Source of the DNA: Prevotella sp.
GTDB lineage: Bacteria; Bacteroidota; Bacteroidia; Bacteroidales; Bacteroidaceae
Direction: 5' to 3'
Assembly: GCA_017475265.1 (NCBI GenBank)
Contig: JAFVFY010000071.1
Coordinates: 38,036-102,035, forward strand
Length of the DNA: 64,000 nucleotides
The notes beneath the pieces are model-generated. The model was given only the letters and a program-made list of their open reading frames with translations, searched no databases and had not been told where the DNA came from. Below, in pieces: positions 25,957 through 34,092 of this stretch. The position numbers were made by a program, and so were the translations under genes. Numbering within the stretch: position 1 is the stretch's first letter; the number at the start of each line of letters is the position of its first letter.

Positions 25957-28932
25957 ATGAAGACAGAGCAACAAATATCGTTGGCGGCTGCTGAATTTGC
26001 AGAGCGTTGGAAAGACAGAGGATATGAGCGGGGCGAATCGCAACCGTTTTGGATTGACTTGCTTTCCAATGTCTTTGGAATTGAAAGGCCTTCGGATAGT
26101 TTCATAACTTTTGAGGAGCATAACAAGGTGGATGCCTCCAACTTCATTGATGCCCGCATCCGCTCCACAAAGGTCTTGATTGAGCAGAAATCACTGGGCG
26201 TTGACTTGCGGGCTGGCAGACGCCAGAGCGACGGTGCTGTGCTTAATCCATTCCAACAGGCCCGTCGTTATGTGGTCAGCCTGCCAGTGTCAGAGCATCC
26301 CCGCTGGATAGTCACTTGCAACTTCTCGGAATTTCTTGTCTATGATATGGAGCAGCCAAACGGTGAGCCTGAGCAGATTCTTTTGGAGAACTTGGGGAAA
26401 GAGTATTACCGCTTGATGTTCCTCGTCGATGCAAAAAGCGAGCATCTGAGCAAGGAAATGCGGGTGTCGATGCAGGCTGGTGAGATTGTCGGCAAGATAT
26501 ACGATGCTTTGCTGAAGCAATACGAAGAACCACTGGGAGCGCGGGCGTCCTCGCCCGCCAAAAGTGCGGACGAGGACGTCCGCGCTCCCATGCTGCGTTG
26601 GCTCAACATCCTTTGCGTCCGCATCGTGTTCTGCCTTTATGCCGAGGATGCTGAGGTATTCAGTCACGACCAGTTCCATGATTACCTTGCCAGGTTTGAT
26701 GCCGAAGGTATGCGTGTGGCACTCTTGCAACTTTTCGACACCCTCAACAAGCCTATAGATAAACGTAGCCGATTCTTGCGTGACGACCTGAAAGCATTTC
26801 CTTACACCAACGGAGGATTGTTTGAAGAAGAGATAGAAATACCACAGTTCACAGAGGAACTCCGTACTACGTTGCTGCAAAACGCCAGCCTCGACTTCGA
26901 CTGGAGCGAGATTTCGCCCACCATCTTCGGATCCGTGTTCGAGAGCACGCTGAATCCTGAGACCCGTCGCAGCGGTGGGATGCATTATACCAGTATTGAG
27001 AACATTCACAAGGTGATAGACTCGCTTTTCCTGAACGACCTCCGCCGCGAGCTTGACGAGATACTGGAAGAGAAGATAGAGAAACAGCGTAAGCGGAAAC
27101 TGGGCGATTACCAGATGAAGCTCTCGTCGCTGACATTCCTCGACCCGGCTTGCGGATCAGGAAACTTCCTTACTGAGACCTTCCTTTCGCTGCGCCGCTT
27201 AGAGAACGAGGCTATCCGAGAGATGTATCATGGCCAGACGATGCTTGGGGCATTCGTGAATCCCATCAAGGTCAGCATTCAGCAGTTCTACGGCATCGAG
27301 ATTAACGATTTTGCCGTAACGGTTGCCACGACAGCACTATGGATTTCCGAGGCCCAGATGTTGAGAGAGACGGAGAAGATTATCAAGCAAGACATCGATT
27401 ACCTGCCGCTGAAGCCTTACAAAAACATTCGTGAGGGGAATGCGCTGAGGATGGACTGGGACGTGATGGAGTATCCCACAGACGTTACTACTATTTATGC
27501 TAAGAACGCACATATCATTCATGAAGACGAAAGTCAATGGAAGGCAAGCGAACCTGTTGTGGAATATGACGATATCAATCTTGTTACTGCTCACTATGAC
27601 AGCGAACCTAAGCCAACAACCACAAGGGTAGAAGTCCGTTTTGACTATATCATTGGCAATCCGCCGTTTGTGGGATATACATTCCAGTCTGAACGTCAAA
27701 AGGAAGATCTTTCGATCGTTTGTCGTGAATGTGGAAAGAATATCGACTATGTTGCAGGATGGTACTACAAAGCTGCCATGCTGATGCAACACTCAAATGT
27801 GAAGGCTGCACTAGTGTCAACCAATAGCATTTGCCAAGGCGAACAGGTTTCGGCTATCTGGAAATTGCTTATGGAACAATATGGGCTGCGCATAGACTTT
27901 GCTTATCGTACCTTCCAATGGGATAGTGAGGCTACGCTCAAAGCCCACGTTCATTGCGTGATAGTTGGGTTCAGCAGCTTATATAGCCCTGAACCGATGG
28001 AAAAGCTAATCTTCAACGACAATTGCATCATCAAGGCAGACAACATCAATCCCTATTTGCTGGATGCGCCAACCGTCTTTGTTGACAAACGCAAAAAACC
28101 GCTCTGTGTGGGTGTGCCACAGATGATGAAAGGAAGCCAGCCTACTGATGGCGGCAACCTCCTTCTGTCATCAGAGGAGCGGGAGGAATTGCTCAAGAAG
28201 AGTCCAACGTTGTCACGCTATGTGCGTCCGTTTGTTGGTGCCGACGAGTTTATCAAGGGCAAAGAACGTTATTGCCTATGGCTTGACGGAGCCAATCCCG
28301 ATGACTTGATGCATAGTGCAGAACTGGCACGGCGTATTGCTGCCGTCCGTGAGTGCCGCAATGCGAGCCCCAAAGCCGCTACGCGCCAATGGGCAAAATT
28401 CCCGACACTGTTCACGGAGAACCGCCAGCCAAGTGACACCTATATTATTGTGCCTAGTGTTTCATCAGAGAAGCGTCGCTATGTGCCTATGGGATTTGTT
28501 TCTCCCCAGGTGGTGGCCAGCAATCTGGTGCTTATTATCCCCAACGCCTCCTTATACCATTTCGGTGTGCTCACTTCCAATATTCACATGGCTTGGATGC
28601 GGGCTATTTGCGGACGCCTTGAAGTGGATTATCGTTATAGTGCTCAGATTGTATACAACAATTTCCCATGGCCAGAACCTACAGATGCCCAGAAAGCAAA
28701 GATAGAACAGACGGCACAGGCCATCCTTGATGTTCGTGCCAAGTATGCTAACAGCACTTTGGCTGCCCTCTATAGCGAGAATTTCATGCCCGCTGACCTT
28801 CTTCACGCCCATGAGGAGAATGACCGTGCCGTAATGGCTGCATACGGATGGAAGACCAACAGCATCTATCAGGAGAGCATGGATGTAGCCAAGCTTTTCA
28901 GATTATACCAAGAAATGACGAATAAAGTCTAA
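25957..28932 (+). CDS. Type IIL (MmeI-like) restriction-modification enzyme
   Basis: 991 residues combining nuclease, methyltransferase and target recognition in one chain. The N-terminal nuclease site is Asp65, then E76-Q77-K78 in LIEQKSLG (MmeI has D-X9-E-x-K). A helical spacer follows (about 180-370). The adenine methyltransferase core has motif I DPACGSGNF near 400 and motif IV NPPFVGY near 570. The target recognition and C-terminal helical region run to the end (AAYGWKTNSIYQESMDVAKL). All catalytic motifs look intact. Residues about 193-211 come from a palindromic insertion (26534-26590). A relic of a second C-terminus lies at 29139. The recognition sequence cannot be predicted by eye. 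Confidence 0.85.
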   Translation: MKTEQQISLAAAEFAERWKDRGYERGESQPFWIDLLSNVFGIERPSDSFITFEEHNKVDASNFIDARIRSTKVLIEQKSLGVDLRAGRRQSDGAVLNPFQQARRYVVSLPVSEHPRWIVTCNFSEFLVYDMEQPNGEPEQILLENLGKEYYRLMFLVDAKSEHLSKEMRVSMQAGEIVGKIYDALLKQYEEPLGARASSPAKSADEDVRAPMLRWLNILCVRIVFCLYAEDAEVFSHDQFHDYLARFDAEGMRVALLQLFDTLNKPIDKRSRFLRDDLKAFPYTNGGLFEEEIEIPQFTEELRTTLLQNASLDFDWSEISPTIFGSVFESTLNPETRRSGGMHYTSIENIHKVIDSLFLNDLRRELDEILEEKIEKQRKRKLGDYQMKLSSLTFLDPACGSGNFLTETFLSLRRLENEAIREMYHGQTMLGAFVNPIKVSIQQFYGIEINDFAVTVATTALWISEAQMLRETEKIIKQDIDYLPLKPYKNIREGNALRMDWDVMEYPTDVTTIYAKNAHIIHEDESQWKASEPVVEYDDINLVTAHYDSEPKPTTTRVEVRFDYIIGNPPFVGYTFQSERQKEDLSIVCRECGKNIDYVAGWYYKAAMLMQHSNVKAALVSTNSICQGEQVSAIWKLLMEQYGLRIDFAYRTFQWDSEATLKAHVHCVIVGFSSLYSPEPMEKLIFNDNCIIKADNINPYLLDAPTVFVDKRKKPLCVGVPQMMKGSQPTDGGNLLLSSEEREELLKKSPTLSRYVRPFVGADEFIKGKERYCLWLDGANPDDLMHSAELARRIAAVRECRNASPKAATRQWAKFPTLFTENRQPSDTYIIVPSVSSEKRRYVPMGFVSPQVVASNLVLIIPNASLYHFGVLTSNIHMAWMRAICGRLEVDYRYSAQIVYNNFPWPEPTDAQKAKIEQTAQAILDVRAKYANSTLAALYSENFMPADLLHAHEENDRAVMAAYGWKTNSIYQESMDVAKLFRLYQEMTNKV
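26534..26590. repeat. 57-bp palindromic REP-like insert, in frame
   Basis: Two 25-bp arms (26534-26558 and 26566-26590) match at 23 of 25 positions as inverted repeats with a 7-nt loop. They are GC-rich, unlike the flanks. The insert adds 19 residues (G-A-R-A-S-S-P-A-K-S type) to a spacer region of the restriction enzyme without breaking the frame. Confidence 0.9.
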
Positions 28933-28936
28933 CAAT

Positions 28937-29137
28937 ATGAAAAAGCCAGAAGTTGATTTCTTAACTATCCTGCATCTATCGGAATTGTATTGTAAACAAT
29001 ACGACGAAAAAGGTTATTGCTTTTCACAAGAGCAGAACGATGCTTATTTCCGTAACTTCGTTGCACAGTACTATGGTGCAGTTTATTTGGGCCAAGAACC
29101 CCATCCAGTGATTAATCCAAACATACCGTTATTCTGA
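28937..29137 (+). CDS. Small protein of unknown function
   Basis: 66 residues, starting 5 bp after the MmeI-like gene (MKKPEVDFLTILHLSELYCK...). Soluble, no recognised motif; possibly co-transcribed with the enzyme. It sits between the intact C-terminus of the enzyme and a relic of a second one, so it may have arrived with that recombination. Confidence 0.5.
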   Translation: MKKPEVDFLTILHLSELYCKQYDEKGYCFSQEQNDAYFRNFVAQYYGAVYLGQEPHPVINPNIPLF

Positions 29138-29138
29138 G

Positions 29139-29225
29139 GCCTACGGCTTCTCTGTCAAGAGCAACTTTACCGAAAGCCAGTGTGTAGCCGAGCTGTTTAA
29201 GATGTATCAGGAACTGACAAAATAA
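29139..29225 (+). pseudogene. Relic of a second MmeI-like C-terminus
   Basis: The frame encodes AYGFSVKSNFTESQCVAELF and ends KMYQELTK followed by a stop. It is clearly related to the last residues of the enzyme upstream (AYGWKTNSIYQESMDVAKLF...YQEMTNKV). It has no start and marks a lost or exchanged methyltransferase 3' end. Confidence 0.75.
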
Positions 29226-29283
29226 TTATTTCAATGGCAAAGAAAAGCAAGAAGAAAGAGAACAGTAAAACAATTTTCAGATT

Positions 29284-31086
29284 ATGCCTCAATTCTCAGT
29301 AGACAGCAGAACCATTGACAATGTCATTGGTTATATAAACAACGGTCAGATCTCCATTCCAGAAATCCAGAGACCTTTTGTGTGGGACGGATCAAAGATT
29401 CGTGACCTCATTGATTCTTTGTACAACGGTTTTCCTGTTGGGTATCTCATTGTCTGGCAGAATCCAAACATGAAAGACAAACAGGGAAACCTGACAAGCG
29501 GAAAGATGATTATGATTGACGGGCAACAGCGTGTTACCGCCATGATGACTGCACTTGTCGGAATGAAAGTTCTTGACAAAGACTTCAATGAGAAAGTCTA
29601 CAAAATTGCCTTCAACCCATTCGCAAGTAATGACGAACCCAGATTTGAAGTGCAGAGTGCTGCCATATTGAAAGACAAGCGCTGGATTCAAGACATAGCC
29701 GAATTGTTCAAGCCAGACTTCAATTCATGGACTTTTGTAACAGAGTTCTGTAACGCAAATCCTGAAATGGAACCTCAGGTGCTTAGTTCTCTCATTCAAA
29801 ACGTCATTAACATCAAAAACTGTCCTATTGGAATCATTCGCTTGTCAGAAAGCCTTTCCATAGATGAAGTGACTGAAATCTTCATCCGAATCAACAGCCA
29901 GGGAAAGGCACTGACACAGGCAGACTTCGTGATGTCTACAATCGCAGCCGATGAGAAATACGGAGGATACATGCTTCGCAAAGCTATAGACTACTTCAGT
30001 CATTTGGCTGTCAGTCCTGAGTTCATTAATAAGATTAATCAAGACTCTGAATTTGTGGCCTCAGAATACTACAACCTAATCAAGTGGGTTGCCAATTACC
30101 ATTTCAGCATCTACACGCCTGTTTTTGACGATGTGCTGAGGACTTCTTTCATGACAAAGTATTATCGTGGTAAACTGGCTAACTTGACAGATTTGCTACA
30201 TGGCAGAAACTTTGAGACACGTTCGTTTGAAGAGGCAATACAGGAAGATACATTTGCCAGGTTTACCGATGGTGTCAAGGACTATTGCAACGAGTATATC
30301 CTGAAACAATTCTTTGACACAATCAAACAAGCAGGCTTCGTCTATTCAAGACTGGTCAAGGGTAGAATGGCATTGGACTTTGCCTATACTTTGTTCATAA
30401 GACTAAGGAATGACAATTCGGTAGAAAAGCTTAAAGTGCCACACTATGTGCAGAGATGGTATGTGATGTCTGTATTGACAGGCCGCTATGTCGGCTCACC
30501 TGAGACTCAGATGGAAAGGGATTTGAGAGCCATCAATGACAGAGGCTTTTTGCGGTATTACAATGAGGTGATGGCAAACTTGGCTGAGACTTTCTGGGAA
30601 GTAACACTGCCTCAGCAGTTGGAAACGTCTTCTTCTACCTCGCCAGCATTTACTGTTTTCCTTGCTGCACAATGCAAACTTAACGATGACTCTTTCCTGA
30701 GTCCAGGAGCAAAAGTGAGAGACTTGCTTGAAACAGCAGACATTCATCACTTGTTCCCAAGAAAATATTTGCAGAATGCTGGTATCAACAGCGTCGTCCG
30801 TTATAATCAGGTCGCCAATTATGCCGTACTGTCAAAGCCCATCAATATTGCCATTGGGATGCAGGCTCCTAATGTGTACATGAAAGAAGTTTACGAGGCA
30901 TGCATGAATGGGACAGAGTCGAAATATACAACCATTACGAATACTGACGAACTGATAAACAATTGTAGAGCCAATTGTATTCCGATGGATTTCAAGGACA
31001 TGAACTTTGCAGAATATGACAGTTTCCTTGAGAAACGAAGACTGCTGATGGCTCAAAAGATCAAGGATTATTTCTATAGTCTATAG
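29284..31086 (+). CDS. DUF262/GmrSD-like protein with HNH-type C-terminus
   Basis: 600 residues. The N-terminal DUF262 (ParB-like nuclease) domain contains IPEIQRPFVWDGSKIRDLID and MIDGQQRVTAM, the family's nucleotide-binding signature. The C-terminal part has IHHLFPRKYL, a His-His motif as in the DUF1524/HNH half of GmrSD-type enzymes. GmrSD is a type IV restriction enzyme against glucosylated phage DNA, so an antiphage role is likely. A 22-codon frame at 29234-29302 (MAKKSKKKENSKTIF) overlaps the start and may be translated as a leader. Confidence 0.8.
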   Translation: MPQFSVDSRTIDNVIGYINNGQISIPEIQRPFVWDGSKIRDLIDSLYNGFPVGYLIVWQNPNMKDKQGNLTSGKMIMIDGQQRVTAMMTALVGMKVLDKDFNEKVYKIAFNPFASNDEPRFEVQSAAILKDKRWIQDIAELFKPDFNSWTFVTEFCNANPEMEPQVLSSLIQNVINIKNCPIGIIRLSESLSIDEVTEIFIRINSQGKALTQADFVMSTIAADEKYGGYMLRKAIDYFSHLAVSPEFINKINQDSEFVASEYYNLIKWVANYHFSIYTPVFDDVLRTSFMTKYYRGKLANLTDLLHGRNFETRSFEEAIQEDTFARFTDGVKDYCNEYILKQFFDTIKQAGFVYSRLVKGRMALDFAYTLFIRLRNDNSVEKLKVPHYVQRWYVMSVLTGRYVGSPETQMERDLRAINDRGFLRYYNEVMANLAETFWEVTLPQQLETSSSTSPAFTVFLAAQCKLNDDSFLSPGAKVRDLLETADIHHLFPRKYLQNAGINSVVRYNQVANYAVLSKPINIAIGMQAPNVYMKEVYEACMNGTESKYTTITNTDELINNCRANCIPMDFKDMNFAEYDSFLEKRRLLMAQKIKDYFYSL

Positions 31087-31231
31087 CGGAATCGGTGAGG
31101 ACAGTTCATAATCACAGTTCCCTCTAATGAGAAAAGAAATTAGTGCACATGAAAAGTGGCACTTGAACAGACGCACTGCCATGATTTCAACAAACAATAG
31201 AAACGGGAACGAAAACGTTATAGATTATATG

Positions 31232-31345
31232 ATGACGAAAGAAAAACTGTTACAGAAACTGACAGAGATAGAATGGGACGACTTTGAATGTAAAGCGCCC
31301 CTGCGAATAAAGAATTGTGAAGTATTGACAAGACAACATTATTAA
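31232..31345 (+). pseudogene. AlbA_2 regulator N-terminal stub
   Basis: MTKEKLLQKLTEIEWDDFEC is the usual beginning of an AlbA_2/Schlafen-type regulator; it stops after about 37 residues. It directly precedes a complete gene of the same broad family, so it is left from a replaced neighbour. Confidence 0.55.
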
Positions 31346-31359
31346 TACGTTATATTGGT

Positions 31360-32934
31360 ATGACAACTGAACTGATAAGAAATATGATTGGACAGACGGA
31401 GAGTACGGAGTTGGAGTACAAGTCGGCTAAAGGCGGTTTTCCAGAAAGTTTTTGGGAAACTTTCTCGGCCTTTGCCAACACTCATGGTGGCATCATTGTG
31501 CTGGGCATGAAGGAAAAGAGTGGAAAACTTATACCCGACGGACTTGATGATACACAGATAGCCAAGTACAAGAAGGCATTCTGGGATTGCGCCCACAATA
31601 AGGGCAAGGTTAGTGCCACCATGTTGACTGACCGCGACGTGAGCGTGGAAGAAGTGGAAGGCAACCGTATGCTGGTGTTCCGAATTCCTAAGGCAGCATA
31701 CGACTTGAAGCCTGTGTATTTGAACGGCAATCCTTTTGGTAACACCTATCGCCGCAACCATGAGGGAGACTATCGCTGTACAGACTCGGAGGTGCGCCTG
31801 ATGATAGCTGACGCAGAAAGCCAGAAACATTCGTTCGACAGCATGATACTGCCCAACTATACGATGGATGACATTGACATGCCAACGCTACGTGCCTATC
31901 GTCAGAGATTCTTATTACGGCACGAGAACCATCCATGGAATGATTTTGACGATATGACATTCCTGACGAAAATCGGTGCATATCAAGTGAACCGCGAGGA
32001 TGGCAGTGAAGGTTTTACTCGTGGAGGAATCATGATGCTGGGAAAGACGGAGAGTATTACAGACCAGGTTTGTGTACCATTGTATTTCGTGGACTATCAG
32101 GAGAAACTGTCATCCGACCCCATGCTACGATGGACGGATCGCATCTACCCGGACGGAACATGGGAGGCCAACCTCTTTCAGTTCTTCTACAAGACATACA
32201 GGAAACTTTCGCAGCTGTTGCCAACTCCGTTCATGCTGAAAGGCATAGACCGCCAGGAAGAAACAACGGCACATATCGCGTTGAGGGAAGCATTGGCAAA
32301 CTGTCTGATTCACTGCAACTATGCCCAGATTGGGAATATCCTTGTCGTAGGGCGTAACAGCAGTATAATGATGCGCAATCCTGGTTGCATGCTTATCTCC
32401 ATTGATGAATTCTATGCAGGAAGCCATAGCATCTGTAGAAATCCAACGCTACAGAAGCTCTTCATGTTCTTAGGGTATGGAGAGAAGGCTGGTAGCGGTG
32501 CAGACATAATCAGGAAAGGATGGGATGACAACAACTGGCCCATGCCAGTGTTGACGGAGAGAGTGCAGCCTGAAGAGACGTTGATGACACTTGTAATAAC
32601 GTCATCAGATTCGTCCAAGGTGTCACCAGAAAATATCAAAATGTCACCAGAAACGGATGGTATGTCACCAGAAAACGCGCAAACGTCACCAGAAACGAAT
32701 GTTGTGTCACCAGAAATGTCACCAGAAAATGTGCAAACGTCACAGAAAATAATCGAACTGATAAGGAATAATAAAAACATTACGATGCAGGAGATGGCCA
32801 ATGTTCTTGGCCTCAATAAGAGAAGCGTGGCAAGAAACATCAAAAAGCTTCAGGAGCATGGACTTATCCATAGGGTGGGAGCAAATAAGAATGGATACTG
32901 GGAAATTGATGAGGAGAATAAAGGGTCTCGCTGA
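31360..32934 (+). CDS. AlbA_2/Schlafen-type ATP-binding regulator with winged helix
   Basis: 524 residues. The AlbA_2 domain (about 1-130) has the signature TESTELEYKSAKGGFPESFW and FANTHGGIIVLGM. The middle ATPase-like domain has REALANCLIH and GYGEKAGSGADIIRKGW. A repeated linker (about 423-465, VSPEN/MSPET/TSPET units) leads to a C-terminal winged helix (MQEMANVLGLNKRSVARNIK). Such proteins are common in defence islands and may act as transcription regulators or nucleic-acid sensors; the role here is inferred from context. Confidence 0.8.
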   Translation: MTTELIRNMIGQTESTELEYKSAKGGFPESFWETFSAFANTHGGIIVLGMKEKSGKLIPDGLDDTQIAKYKKAFWDCAHNKGKVSATMLTDRDVSVEEVEGNRMLVFRIPKAAYDLKPVYLNGNPFGNTYRRNHEGDYRCTDSEVRLMIADAESQKHSFDSMILPNYTMDDIDMPTLRAYRQRFLLRHENHPWNDFDDMTFLTKIGAYQVNREDGSEGFTRGGIMMLGKTESITDQVCVPLYFVDYQEKLSSDPMLRWTDRIYPDGTWEANLFQFFYKTYRKLSQLLPTPFMLKGIDRQEETTAHIALREALANCLIHCNYAQIGNILVVGRNSSIMMRNPGCMLISIDEFYAGSHSICRNPTLQKLFMFLGYGEKAGSGADIIRKGWDDNNWPMPVLTERVQPEETLMTLVITSSDSSKVSPENIKMSPETDGMSPENAQTSPETNVVSPEMSPENVQTSQKIIELIRNNKNITMQEMANVLGLNKRSVARNIKKLQEHGLIHRVGANKNGYWEIDEENKGSR

Positions 32935-33064
32935 CGTGCAGCATGTATATGAGGCGACAGACTATCTTATTCGCCTCTGATAATGATGGGGGGGCGGAGA
33001 TGATTTCGGAGACTTGTCGGTGACGAAACTTGCTGAACGCCAGCAGAATATGTTATTGCAACGG

Positions 33065-33514
33065 TCACCAGATGTAGTCCTCGGTGTAGGAATCGAAGAC
33101 GGGCTCGGATTCCCAGCCGTTGGCCTTGATGGTTTTGCGGATGATTTTCTCTATGTCGGGGGTGATGGGGCGGGAGCCGCTGTGGTACTGGTAGTAGCGC
33201 TTGCGGGAGAAGGTGCTGATGAGGCTGCTTTTGATTTCTTTCGCCGTATGGCCGGGCATGTCATAATAGGTGTGGGTAAGGCCGACGGGCATGCGGCGGG
33301 GCTGGTCGTTGCGGTAGTGGGGACAGCCATCGCGCTGCATCTGCGGATTCGTGAGGTTCACACTGTTGACGACGAACTGGCGCTCGGGGACATAGTCTTT
33401 CAGGATGTTGCGAAGGCAATGCTCACGGAGGGGGCATTCTTGGCTGTAGCATACGGTGTAGCTTCCGGCCTTCTCACGGAAAAGATCTTCTTTGGTTTTG
33501 ACGGGGGTGGACAT
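33065..33514 (-). CDS. DUF6078 family protein
   Basis: 149 residues from MSTPVKTKEDLF. Contains CYSQECPLREHCLRNIL (four spaced Cys/His that could bind a metal), PRRMPVGLTHTYYDMPGHTA and FSRKRYYQYHSGSRPITPDI. I recognise it as the Bacteroidetes DUF6078 family; its biochemical role is unknown. The start is supported by the promoter at 33562-33593. It is divergent from the VirE-type gene across a control region with perfect inverted repeats, suggesting common regulation. Confidence 0.75.
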   Translation of the reverse strand: MSTPVKTKEDLFREKAGSYTVCYSQECPLREHCLRNILKDYVPERQFVVNSVNLTNPQMQRDGCPHYRNDQPRRMPVGLTHTYYDMPGHTAKEIKSSLISTFSRKRYYQYHSGSRPITPDIEKIIRKTIKANGWESEPVFDSYTEDYIW

Positions 33515-33561
33515 GATGGAAAAAATTGAAAGATGAAAGAATGAAATGTTGTTGTCGTGTG

Positions 33562-33593
33562 CAAAGGTAAGCAAATTATTTGAATTGTGCAAA
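33562..33593 (-). promoter_or_regulatory. Promoter of the DUF6078 gene
   Basis: On the minus strand, TTTG (33590-33593), 20 nt, TACCTTTG (33562-33569). The -33 box touches the left arm of the 47-bp inverted repeat. Confidence 0.75.
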
Positions 33594-34030
33594 TTTTCTC
33601 ACGAACTTTTTTTCAAAACACTATACATTCCTACATTTTTAATGTAAATATCTAAATATAAATGGTTTAAGTTATGTATGGAGCATACATAATTGGTGAG
33701 CTCTATACATAGATTGAGAAAAGACGTAGGATAGTAACTGCAATAACGTATCTAAGTATCGGATAATCAGTTTGTTTCCTTTTGTTTCTGCCGTGGAAAC
33801 AATTTGTTTCTACGGTGGAAACAAACAGTTTCCACGGAGGAAACTGTGGCAAAGGCCGGTTATTGTTACTACTTTCTGACGTTAAGTTTATGGAAAAAGT
33901 CCGTTCTATGTCTGTGTATAGTTGCACCAAAAAATGTATGGTCTATACATAAACTAACATCCTGTATATATGTCAGTTACACGAAAAATGTAGGAATGTA
34001 TAGTGTTTTGAAAAAAAGTTCGTGAGAAAA
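33594..34030. repeat. 437-bp control region bounded by perfect 47-bp inverted repeats
   Basis: Left arm 33594-33640 and right arm 33984-34030 are exact reverse complements over 47 bp. The 343-bp interior is non-coding and AT-rich. It carries palindromes of the form TGTAT-N5-ATACA (33675-33689 and 33935-33949) and three 17-bp units at 22-bp spacing (33784-33844). Each arm abuts the -33 box of a promoter that points outward. Confidence 0.9.
33784..33844. repeat. Three 17-bp dyad repeats with 22-bp period
   Basis: GTTTCTGCCGTGGAAAC (33784-33800), GTTTCTACGGTGGAAAC (33806-33822) and GTTTCCACGGAGGAAAC (33828-33844). Each has GTTTC...GAAAC dyad symmetry. The 22-bp period is two helical turns, as expected for cooperative binding on one DNA face. 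Confidence 0.85.
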
Positions 34031-34062
34031 GTTGCATGTCTCAGAAGAATGTAGTACCTTTG
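34031..34062 (+). promoter_or_regulatory. Promoter of the VirE-type gene
   Basis: GTTG (34031-34034, one mismatch to TTTG), 20 nt, TACCTTTG (34055-34062), 31 bp before the ATG. The -33 box directly follows the right 47-bp arm, mirroring the DUF6078 promoter. Confidence 0.65.
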
Positions 34063-34092
34063 CAACCTGTAATAACAAAAAACTTCTGAATT

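Noticed and set aside
33784-33844. CRISPR array
   Set aside because: Only three 17-bp units with 5-bp gaps; no spacers or cas genes. Better read as protein-binding sites.
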